In this document: positions 14,301-26,300 of the stretch, one piece after another
Numbering within the stretch: position 1 is the first letter of the stretch
How the letters are laid out: the number at the start of each line of letters is the position of its first letter
Assembly: GCA_004794785.1 (NCBI GenBank)
Contig: SJOL01009693.1
Location: forward strand, 103,769 to 167,768
DNA length: 64,000 bases
Direction: 5' to 3'
Origin: Opisthorchis felineus
Taxonomy: Eukaryota; Platyhelminthes; Trematoda; Opisthorchiida; Opisthorchiidae
The notes under the pieces: model-generated
Seen by the model: the letters and a program-made list of their open reading frames with translations, nothing else
The model's database searches: none
What the model was told of the DNA's origin: nothing
Position numbers and translations under genes: made by a program

Positions 14301-17300
14301 AGCTAAGCCGGGACCAAACCGAAACTGTCACAGCAGAACTCCTAAGGTGGTGATGTTTCACTTACAATCGATTGATAGAAACTTCTCACGCTTCCAAATC
14401 GGACCCATTTTTTTCAAGATACGAATGGATTTTTAAGAGGTGTGGGATGGTTTTAGGTTCTAGGGTGGACCTGTTTGGAAGTAGTGAGATGAGTCAAACT
14501 GAAGCTACATGCCGCATTGGTGGGTGACACTTACCCACCGTTTAAGGCGCGAGTTTACTGACTGGAAGGTTCGTGGTTCGAACCCAACCATGGCATCCCA
14601 ATTTCTCTTCCTTAGATTCGAGCGTGGCAGTATCTCGGGCCTCGTAATTCTCTCGGGTCGTATAGCAGCTAGAAACCGAAAGTGCATTATAGCTGAACAG
14701 TACGGTACAATGGGTAACACATGTACTAGGTCTCTACCGTCGACGGTCCACTCTGTATGTAAACTACGTAAAAACAGTAAAGTTAGGTCAAATAGTAACG
14801 AAAGTGATGATGCCATCAGCTGACGAGTTATCAAGTAATGGCGAATAGGACTAAGTTTGAATGTGACCTTCAAAACATTCCCGAATTGATGAGGGCACGA
14901 ATGGTTGGTTTCAGAGAATGTTGAAAATTTACCGCGAGGTATTCAAAGTTTCACCTGAGTTGAAGCTTAACTTCCTCCATTTGTACTGCAATATTGTGTA
15001 ATATCCAACCGAGAAGTCTAAGTGCGCGCAACATAAACGAAGAGGCAAACACGTGCGGCGTATTTGTAGAACAGCGCCTCAATCAGCTCAGCTGGTAAGC
15101 ATAAGCCTGCCAAATGGGAGGTCGGTAGTTCAATCTCACCCTTTTTTGTCCATTTTCCATATCTGAGACTCTTATTCAATCGGTTCTCCTCGTCTTCACA
15201 TCAACCACTAACTGAGTCAAGATATACGTATATAGCGTACTCAAACAGGGTGTATTTCATTTCCAAAAACAACTGTGTTGGAAACTGAGTGGTTCGTTCT
15301 GAAAATGTGAATAGAGTGGTGAAATGTTAAATCAAGACCAGGGAACCCATCCACGTACACATGCTACGTTTAAACTTCCGATGGCAATATTTCTGCTTGA
15401 AGATGAGATGTCAGCCTTCTCCATCGTTACATTTCTTTCTGTGGTGTTCAGATTCCGAGTGCTAGATTTCATCCAACCCAATCCAGTGGTTTGGCTGCTA
15501 TGACATAGCGAGCGCACTTACCTACGAGTCGCACAACATGCAACTTCCAACTGCGCCGTTGTTTTTGTCCATCTCTGAGGTAGAAAGTGTGCATGACTCC
15601 AGCACTAGTGCACCGGTTTGTTGTCATGGTCATTGACAAAGGACTTCAGTGCTGTCGCTGACGTTGACTGCAATAACATAGATTACAGAACCGTAATGAA
15701 CGAACGTGCGTTCGAACAAACGTTCCCACCAAAAATAGTTGTCAGGCCAGCAAATCACCTGGACAGGTCGCTGCACAAAAGAAATTGCCCCCCACTTTGA
15801 ACCAACTGATTGAGTTGCGACTCAGAGGAAATCGGTGTCAACTTGGCAGAACATCAGTACCGAGTGAGTCTGCTGTGGAGTGAAAATTGTGCACATCCAG
15901 CGGACCTGTGTTCGGTGCATTAAAGTGTTTCACTGACTACGGTATAATGAAACGTCCCATGTCTATGCGATCGAACGATTCATCAGCCTACGTCGTTCTC
16001 GATCAACCACCTTCGGAAACAAACATTCCATCGAAATGCTTAGAAATGCGTAGAAATGTTTAACAAAAGTATGTTCGGCTAAACAATGCGTTTAAAACGT
16101 ATGGAAGTAATCAGTCTATATTGAAGCAGCGGATACATTTATTGACTCAAACAGGCCGTAAAAGTTGAAGTAGTGATTAAGATAGGACCACAATGTCGGC
16201 TAAAGATGCCCTTCTGAATAAGTCCAGCGAATACCGAAGTACGTTTTGCACAAACATTTACAATAACATTGGTCATTTCCATTTAGAGTGAGACATTCAG
16301 TTCTGAACTGGGCTTTCCAGGGACACACGTTCAACTAATACACTCATCTGCGTACCACTTTGGTTTTTAAGGAGTCTTACCTGGAACCCAGCTGAATCTC
16401 CCGTCAAAACCAAATTGAATGCAGATGAGTAAAGGTTGAATTTCGTGCAATTTGGCTTTAAGTAGAACATAGGGGTGACGGAAACTCGAGGAGTGCGCCT
16501 GATGAGCTCCAAGAGGGGCAAAACCGGTAGTGGGTTGTCGAAGAGTTTCCAGCAGCCTCATCAGTAGTGTATTACACCTATCCATATGATTCCATTGCGT
16601 CTCCTTACTTCATGTTTATTCGCTACGAGTTCATACAATACTGTATTGAGGAATATCCCACATTAGGAGATAAATATCTCATTTCGTTTACGTCCAATGA
16701 AATAGGGATGCCCTACCAATTTCCATCATTTATGAAATCCAAATGAACAGACTCAGCGGGACTTACAATTCACATCCAAATACACATATGAAAACCAGAA
16801 GTTTTGTCAACAATGTGCTAGTTCGAGCCCCATTACCCTTAAGTTGGCAGACAAGATATTCAAGCTTTTTAAAACGCAATTCACCGTATTACTCTGTCGG
16901 TTTTAAGTTGCATTCGAAAAACTATTTGGTACGAATAAGAAGTTAAGGTTGCCTGTGGTCCTACTATTGATGAGTGGTTTTGTCCGACAACCAGGGATGC
17001 ACAGGAGAAATGTATTCTGATGACAAACCCCGGTTAGAGTCTTTTTTGGTCAATTGTATGAGCAATTGAATAGAGGCGAATATTACACCACTCTATTAGT
17101 TTTTTATCTACTTTACTACTTCGGGGATATTGCCAGAAATCGTTCAGCTGTAGCACCCTTCAGGTGCCTAACTACCATGCCACCCGAAGGAAGCACGAGG
17201 GCTGGGATACCGCCAGGTTGCCCAAGCCTAGACAGGGGAAGTCGAGAGGCAGAGGTCGGGTTCGAACCACGGACCTTCCGGTCAGTAAATTCGCACTCTA

Positions 17301-20300
17301 ACCACTGAGCCATCTCTCCCCACTGCACAAGTAATCCAGAATCCGAGGAATACTTTTCCCCAAGCTTCTAACGTTGGCCGGTGACAGGCTACGAATAGCG
17401 GAAAAGGAACTTACGGTTGGCCTGTTTAGCCTGACCAAAGGCGACACATGTGGGGCAAGCACAGTCCCCCAAGCTCTTCCTCTCCATATTGGAATGGGAC
17501 CGAGGCGGGTAGAATGGTGCTGACAGATCGGTTCGGCCGGACGGAAGTGGAACCGGCGCGACATGTGGTGGTACTTGGATAGATGGGTTGCAGAATGGCG
17601 CTCGGTGTTGTGAATCAGCGAAATAATGGGTTCTGTTCGGACAGTCAAAAGTAGTACTGGAGGGAAGCAGGAGAAAAGAATAGGTTAATTGAAATCGAAA
17701 CCGATGGAGGATCTGAAATGCGACGGTGATGCCTGATAAACGAACAGAATTAATCAGAGTTGAAACCCTAGCCCATAGCATGCCAAAATGAACCACTGTC
17801 CCATGTACAGATTGCAAAAAAACATCAAACTCAAGTCAAACGAGTGTGTTCTGCATAAGTCTGAAGTCCTTCTCGGTTTGAAATCTAGATGACGACCAAA
17901 CAAACGACAACGCATGTTGGAGAAATTGTTAGAAAACGGATTCGCCACGGACCAGGTGCTAGTGATGAGTCGGATCATCACAACGGACACAGTCACCTTC
18001 AGTAGACATCCTATTATTGGCCAGAAGGTTCCCGTTCGAACCCAATTCTAGCATTTCGACTGTTTTTGTCTAGGCATGGGCAACTTAGCGGTACATCCGC
18101 CATTGTGCTTCTTTCGGGATGTATGGCAGCTATAAGCAGAAAGTACCGCACTTGAAAGATCATTAATTATTCAGAAAAGCCTTTAAATAATTGTGGGTCT
18201 AAGTGCATGCCACCGAAACCGACAATGAACATACGAAACAGTTCGAAAAGGCCCAATGACAGGTTGTTTAATCTATACTCTCGTTATTCAGGCAACTCTT
18301 AAGCTTGGAGGAATGTAGGTTGCCAACAGGTTGGCGCAATGTGGTCCTTTGACGAAAAACCATGAAGACGACACGCGGGGTAAACACTAACCACGCTAAG
18401 AAACGAGCCATTTTGTATCTGGTTAGTGCTGTCTCGTAATCGCACTGGGGTTTGTTTAAGTGAGCGGTCACCAGCTGAACGAAATACGATATCTGCTCCT
18501 GCATGTTAATTTGTTCACTAACCTAATCTAACATGCGAGGCTTTGTCTTTGATATGGATTATAACTCGAGTGGGAAAACAGCTGCTTGCCACTTCGTATA
18601 AGCTTCACTCCTGAGTTCAAGAGCCTGTTTATTACGCTATGCGCACTACGACGAAGCGTGAGGGAGCAAACGAAAGTATGGATAAAAAACTATCATTACA
18701 AATCGGCCAGTAAAAATGCACGCGGAGGACTGAAATTAAAACCGGAAATATATTTGCCCCCCCCCACTCCCCTTTTAAGGGAAAGGCGGAAGTTTTCTGA
18801 ATGAAAATAAAGCAAGTGGTTTTTCAAGAGTGAACATCAGGAATTAGCTGCGTATCACAACTTTCTAGATCAATAATGTTCCAGCTGGGTATAGTGAAAA
18901 TATGCACCGTAATAGACACCGGTGGATCACAAAGATTGTTGCAATATGCGAAAGCAGATATGGAAACGTGAGTATAAAATGCCATAGTTGCAATGCCCAT
19001 ACACTATGGTGTGCTTCATACTTCCATGGAAGGTATATTGCTTCTTCCAGTAGATGCCCCTTATTGAGGAATTTTTCTGTATATCATCCATCCTGAGATA
19101 CGAGAAGCACAAAAGCAAACCTGAATTGCGTCCAGAGCTCACCATAACCGTTGCACCGGGATGGTAAAGTGAAGAGCGGATAACAGCAGAATGCACTGAA
19201 CAGCCACCAAAATTACGTTTGAGCAGTCGACTGAATTTAATAGCCTAAATCAGAATTTTCACTGGTATGAACCAGCAAAGGGTTCTAAAAAAACTGCGTG
19301 GACACGGAAACGTCAGCAACAAACAATGAGAACATATCTACCTGCTTCTGCTGGTTCTGTCGGTGTTCGCTTGTCCGAGTACCAAAGGCAACTTATCATA
19401 GGTGGAGGATATGCCCGAGTCGAAGGTGCTCGATGTGTCCGAAGCCGTGGGGAATGCTGAGTGGCCATGTATCGCCGGGAACTGCTCTAAATGGGGTACC
19501 CGACCTGGTGAAGGAAGACGTGGCCTTACTCGGTGCCGGTCGCAATGACAAAAACCATCGAACGAACTCGAGCAGAATCCCGTGCCAGCAGATGGAACTG
19601 GCGGAAACCTAGCAGGGGTTGGGCCGCAAGGTTGACAAGTCGATGGGTGACAGAATGGGTCGAAATTTTGGTAACACGGTGGTACTGTTCGCGAGGTATC
19701 TGTTGGTGGCCCGTTCGGATGCGTGGCTGGGGTATGACGGTGGTGGAGTTGATACTGCCGAGTCATTCGCTCGACGAGCTGGGCTGTCACCTCACTATTG
19801 ACAATGGCCAATTCGGTCGTAGAGGATGACAAAGCTTGTAGGCTAGCAGCCGCTACAAGTGATTTAGTTTCAGATTCCAACTGTCTGGGTCTACAATGAG
19901 ACAAATCTGGCAAGGGACAGTGATCGACCACACCGCTGTCCCATGAGGCAGTGGATCGTGCATCGGAACGCTTCGAACGATCATCGCTTCGTTTGTAAGA
20001 ACTTCGGTATCGATAAGGATCATTTGAACCTTCGCCCTCTAGTCTGGCACACTGCGACGCGACAGCCGAAAGAGAAGTGCGTCGACGACCTCCAACCCCA
20101 GCACTTGTACAAGAAGTAAGGACACTGCGCCGACTTATGGGGTCTGTGGATTTACCGGGAACATAAGAGGATTGAACCATCCTGGACATTCTTGAACATG
20201 GAAGGTTTCCGTCGCTTATGTCTTCACCGGAAATAGGATCAAAATCATCCGCCCAAATACGAGAACAATGATCGTCTAGAATCCCTTGCGCATCTTCATC

Positions 20301-23300
20301 AGCAACAGAGTCAACAAGCGGATCAAGGAATTTCCCTTCATCCGGAAGTAATCTTTTTGCAATTGACTGTGTTCTTGTGTGGAATGAGGAAGTGTCCAAA
20401 GTACGCTGGACGTGTGACGATGGAGGAGCTGGCAAAAGAGGGACTGTTGAACTAGTTTTGGCCTCCTCGATAACCAGTGAGTTGATGGCGTGGTATTCAG
20501 GATCACGGATATCCACACTGGTTGATGTACAATATTTATCATCCGCCTGCAGGCAAAAGATATGGAATATTGAGAGTGGCAGTGACAAAACTATGGAGAA
20601 AAAAATCAGAATACCAATTGGGATTCGTTCGTCATTAACACGGTTTTGAAGGTAGTTACCAATTCAACGTAAACCGACGTCATTTCGCATATGCTGTTCG
20701 GAGGGACGGTATGCGCTGTGAGTGAATAAACAGTTTCCATCTACGACAATTATGATGTGGGTCAATTTCCAGGTTTGAGGAAGAAATTCTCCACGAAGGA
20801 AGCAGATATACGAGTACAGGCGGTGGATGGAACGAAATAACCACACATACAACGAAAGGCATTCGCTTCTGAATTTTCCTATCAAACTGAACTATACCGA
20901 ATGGAAGTCCGCATATGATACACCACAGAACAAGTTGTTTGAGCTGAGCAGTGTATGCGTGGTCCTCGTGCTGTCGGTTTCGATCTAGATTGTCTGAGTA
21001 CCTGGAGGTGTAGCCCAATCGAGGCTGGCATTAGACCCTTTCTCTTGTTGTCCTTCCTTGGCTATTTATCCAAATAAACTGACACGGTTGTACGCACCAG
21101 TTCCCATTCCGCTAACGAATGATCAGGATGCACGAGAAACCATTTAACGCGAACAAGACTGAAGGGTGTAATTGTCAAATCAGGTGGGGACAACTGAATG
21201 GCTAAACCCCCTAGAATATGCGAAGCGTGAAGTGGTGGCCTGCACCACTCAGAGCAGACCCACAGAGTCAATTGGGACCTACATTTATGCGGCTTGACCC
21301 ATAGGATGATGGCAAGAGATTGCCACCTCTAGAACTATCACAAGCTTGGTACATCAAAAAGTACAGTGTCTTGAGGTGGATCATTCGTGGATTGATCAGC
21401 GGGAATGATGAAATCTCCGGTCCTAAGACAACAATATACAAGTAAACACCTGATATCAACGATGTACCACGGGCAAAACTTAAACAACCCAAAAACCACG
21501 AAACCAGGGCAAAATTTTCCGTTCAGGAAACTATTTATACGGTAGATAAACCAAAAATTGATGAAAGAAATTACTTGATTGACCCAGGAGAGGAGTTTCT
21601 CCATTTTCCCACGCGACTCCTTCACTTTTTCCAACCGAGCAGTCAAAAGTAGAACAAACGCCGACGGATCGGTTTCGGCCAAGTTCTGTCCCTGTTTTAC
21701 AGCCCCATGTTCTGCATTGACCTTTCGTATGTGCCCATCTTTGTCGGTGAGCAATGGTCTGCTAGGCTGCGCCTTATCATCATCCCTTGTGACCATTTCC
21801 ACCAAAGGCCGAATCCTGGCATTTTGAGGTTGTTCCTTATCCAAAGCCCCGATTCGTTTGTCACGGCCATCACTTGACGACGGGCGGGTTCGTGGTAAAG
21901 ACAAGCCAGAATGATCGAGGTCCTCCCTGACAAAGTATAATAAAATTCAATCGTGATTCGGTCGCATCAAGGTTACACATAAACTAATGCTTAGCAGTAC
22001 GATTCATGATTCAACGCGGTGTGCCCATAAGCAAAACAACACGGAATTCCAACCAAAAATATACGTAAGAAAACCTCATTGCCAAAAGTTTGACTTCCCC
22101 TCTGGTCTGTGAGTTATGCAATGCGTTTTACGCTTTCATCAGACGGCCAATTGAGCCTTTCAGAATGAATACAAGATATTTCGAAACCTTAACACAACAT
22201 ACTGTCTCTAGTCAACTAAGACATGCGAAAACGCCAGTTGCTGAAGAAAGCAGCTAAATGAAAGTAATGGAGACAGCAAGCCACATGAATAAATGGGAGC
22301 AACCAGAGACCAACGAGTAAATAAGAAACGAAGGCGCCGGAAGCGTTGTTGTTAGTCCCTTGGTAAGGTCGACAGAAGACAGAACAACACGTCTCAGTCA
22401 ACTTGGTGTGTTCCCCTCGGCGCTAAGTGGATGTGCAGGCAGGGAAATAGGAACAGTACAGCTGGCGAAGATACTAAAGTAGTTCGTATACACGGGCACA
22501 ATGGGTGGTCGCAACACCAAATTACTGTTCGGAAGTGTGTTTTATCGTTATTGTGTGCGCACATTCGCAAGGAAACGAAACGACTGCAGCCACTTAGACA
22601 CGGATCAATTAGATCACGCCTGCCATCCCTGAAGAGGTAGATAGATGGCTTAAATGGGCACATGTGCTCCAGAAGCCTGGATGCGTAACACGGGTGGTCG
22701 TTGAACACGAAACTGGTAAAAGATCCGTTAAACCTATGTGGAACAATGCGGAATAGGTATTGTTGGTGAAGAGGGAGTGTTCTGCACCTCGCACACCCCG
22801 TGCAGCTGCGAAATCTTGACAGTATACACATGTAGCAGTTCTAAATGCAATTAAGTTGACACCTACATGCTTTTTCAACCGGGAATTGCAGCACTTGGGG
22901 AATATGAGGTGAATTCCGCGTAAAGTACCACTAAAGCGCTCGAAATTCAAAGGCTGAAACTCTAAACAAAATAAAAACAACGGAAGCAGTTTTCTGTTCT
23001 GCGGAAGGTGGACACCAACTGCTTAGACGACAACTCAAGTCGGTTGCAATAAAACGAAGACGCACACTGGACAGATAACTTTACTGTGTTCGGCCTATTT
23101 AGTAGCTTCACAGAATGACCGGACTACAAAATTAGAAAGTAAAACTCATGGGAGCGTTGAAACTTGGCAGCCACAGCTTCGATAGGGTGGTGGGATAACA
23201 ATGAAACACGATAATGGGTATGTATGTTTATTTTTCAAACTTTGCTTAGACGTTTTTCTTGTTCGGCTATCTGACTTAGCTCAAGGAAAACAGCCAGGGG

Positions 23301-26300
23301 AGTGGAATCACTAGAAACACAAATACATAATTGCTAACGGGCAGAAAAGGACACTACCGAAAGGTGGTTTATTGGGACAGAGACAGAATTTTTAACTGCA
23401 GCGATGTTCAGCTTGAGGTTCAGGCTCTGACGATGAAAGTAGCGAAATATGTTTCAAACCATTGGGTTGATGTATACTCAAGCTATGCGCCGGCTCGCAA
23501 TGTCATTGTTAACAAAATCGTGGTAATCTACTGGTACAAACAATTTGTCACTGATATCAGCTGTTTGTGAGTGGCGTTTACAGTACGACAGATACAGTGA
23601 CGAAGATCAATCACTTTGGTTCCACGAATTCACCCGATCAGCTCAAACAAGGTGACCATACACCGCCAGATGCGACTGTAAGCAATGAATAACGGTTAGT
23701 GCATCAAACACCAATGAAATACAGGTAGCCAATAACAAACCAAGAGTGATTCGTGCTCACCTATATCATGAACACAAATGGAGATGGAACGAGAGTAGAG
23801 CGACACGGACTCATAGTAAGACCATCATCATCCTTCATTCATCCATCACGCCATGTATGTCTCTCTCCGAAAATGCCACCGCTACGACCTTCGTTTTCTC
23901 GCCAAACCTTTGTCGTTTTTCAGGTCTGGATCGTCCATTGTGTGTGTGTGTGTGCGTGCAACATTAGCAGTCAAAATTCATGCACATACCGAAGTAAACA
24001 TACACACACCATCGTCAAGACTGATGCCGACACGAGCAGCAGCAAGGCGGTTGTTGTCGGTGCCGCCGACTGCCACTTTCCTTTTCATCTTGGCGACTAC
24101 TACTATAACGAATGAGTGCGCACACGGATGCACGCACGTGTGCATCCGTGTACGCGAGCGGATCGTACCTGGGTAGAAATACAAAAGACCTAGCAGTCAA
24201 TAGCCTAGTCCCCAGTGTCATGTACACCAGTGCCCATCACTATCACCGAGTGTGCATTTTGGTCCCGATTAAAGCAAAACATACTACGAACCATTTACAC
24301 TTCAACAAACAACAGCAAATGCGCACCGTTGTTTGCTTCACTGTGTTCGCATGTAAGACAGCGGTATTTACGGCGGCGGCGGCGGCGGCAGTCTAATGGA
24401 GACGAGAACAAATCGAATGCTAACGAGATAGCGATCAAACCGGAATTTACAAATAATCACACCAATGTCTTTTCCCACCAAGTAACAAGTTTGTCAAAGT
24501 TGTGCGCGATGTTCTGATGATTTACTTATACCTTCAGATCAATATAATAGTTTAATTCAAGTTGGATACCAACGACATACTGTACATTTCAGTTAAGTTC
24601 CGATGAACGGTTTGGGAGAGTCTACCTAAGGAGGAAGCGATAGAACAAGGCACCCGCACAGGCAGTTCATAGTGGTTCAAGCATACTAGTGACACCTTTC
24701 GAGCTCTCAAGTGGCTACCAGGACGACCATGATGAGCTTACTAAAATGACAAGCATTTGTGGATCACGGTGATCACTAGACGACCGCCTAAAATTACAGA
24801 ACTGCTGTTCAACGTAATCTGTGTTGCAACAGTTTGAGGTCACCTCAAACGGCTTAATGATACTGCTCATAACTAGTGTTCAGCTGGTTAACATCGCCAT
24901 CTCATTTGAGTTAAAAAGGAATCCAGGACAGTCTGCTCTGACCACCCTTCTTTCTCTCCATATTTCTTCTTGACCTAAATCAATGACTGGCCAGCTGATC
25001 GTCTGCAAATCCCCGGTTGAAAGTAGCTGTTTTCTTCTGTAATTTGCTGTCCGTGTTTTCTGAGAAGGCGAAAACTCCTTGATTTACACTCACACCTATG
25101 AATCGGTCCATTAACCGAGAGTTAACAAAGTAGAAAAGGTGTGGTCACTCGATGAAGTGAGAAAGGATAACGAGACGAAAGAAAACAACGAAATCAAGCT
25201 TAACATGTGTGTCTATCCACGCTCTTCTTTACAAGCAGCTAACTGACCGACGAATGGCACGAAATGGCAAACGGGTGAAAACGGTACACCAGTGTGGATG
25301 TTTTTTCTCCCACTCAGTCTCCACTGTGGCGGCAGCCGTCAACGATGACGATGATGATAAATGAGTTTGTGAATTGTTCCACCGACTAAGCGCAGACGAC
25401 CATATGCATCGCATACATACATACATAAATACACACACACACACATATATACCTATATGTGAACGCTTTGGTTGATGGTGAACGGTAGCAGACGTGTGAG
25501 TGATCGAGTGAACTTCATAAAGTAAGTAGATTTGTTGTCCGTTTCGGTCAAACAAAAACCGTGCACAACCATTCGCCCGCTACTAAGTGAATGGAAACAA
25601 CAAATCGGTTGAGTAAACTCGGACAAATTCATCGAACTCCCGAAAAGTATGATGTGAAAATACGAGGCAAAATGCTGTCTACTTGAGATAGTCAAGCTGA
25701 TCAATTCCGTGTAATTTATGACTGGTGACCACCGAAAGAGCGCAATGCCGATGAACCCGAAAGTAGCAAAAATAGCTGTATGACTACGTGTGAATTCCCA
25801 CCCTAGCCTTGCATGGAGAATTTCGAGGCGAAATTACGGCACCGAAGAGACAGTCTTGCTACCGGATTAACTTCGCCGTCAGTACCCCAAACTTTTTATA
25901 CTAATCATCTAGGAGCCTTTCCCCTTTTACTGAGTATCCATTCGTGAACGGTGCTGTCAAAATTGAGTTTTGGAGATTTGTCGACTGTGGTTAGGTGGTA
26001 ACTAGAGCACCTATTGAGCGGATGCAAAGGTTCGGTTCCAAAAGGTTTTGTCCCACCTTTTCTATGCCCCAGAGATTCGTGCAACACATCCCCATTGTTC
26101 AGCCATCTCAAGATCGTACATACTACATCCAGTTGCATACACAAAAATTTTTCGTGAACTAGATAACACGAATGAATGCGAATCAGGCGCAGCGCGAATT
26201 TGTGAACAATGAAATAAAACAAAATCAGGGGAGAGGCAATACAAAGTTGAAGATGAGTATAAGGTTCGATAGAAAACGTCACACGAACTCAACCCAAACG

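Larger units (their letters stand above)
11905..17414 (-). other. Axin intron with SINEs, a tRNA-like sequence and hairpin repeat
   Basis: A 5,510-base intron opening GTAAGT and closing TTCGCAG. It holds SINE copies at 12950-13122, 14519-14705 and 17139-17320, a tRNA-Gly-like sequence at 15070-15143 and a hairpin repeat at 16318-16582. The remaining sequence shows no gene. Confidence 0.7.

Noticed and set aside
16545..16564. Hammerhead ribozyme core (CTGATGA, then GAAA) on the minus strand within the hairpin repeat
   Set aside because: The eight bases between the two core boxes do not pair as stem II and no stem III is evident.
18268..18504. Helical-looking minus-strand frame in an Axin intron as a possible extra exon
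   Set aside because: The neighbouring exons require a phase 2 to 2 insertion; the plausible acceptor here leads to a stop in that phase.
24112..24517. Plus-strand frames across the CGG repeat as a coding poly-Ala or poly-Gly tract
   Set aside because: No domain or splice support, and the region is a microsatellite-rich intron of a minus-strand gene.
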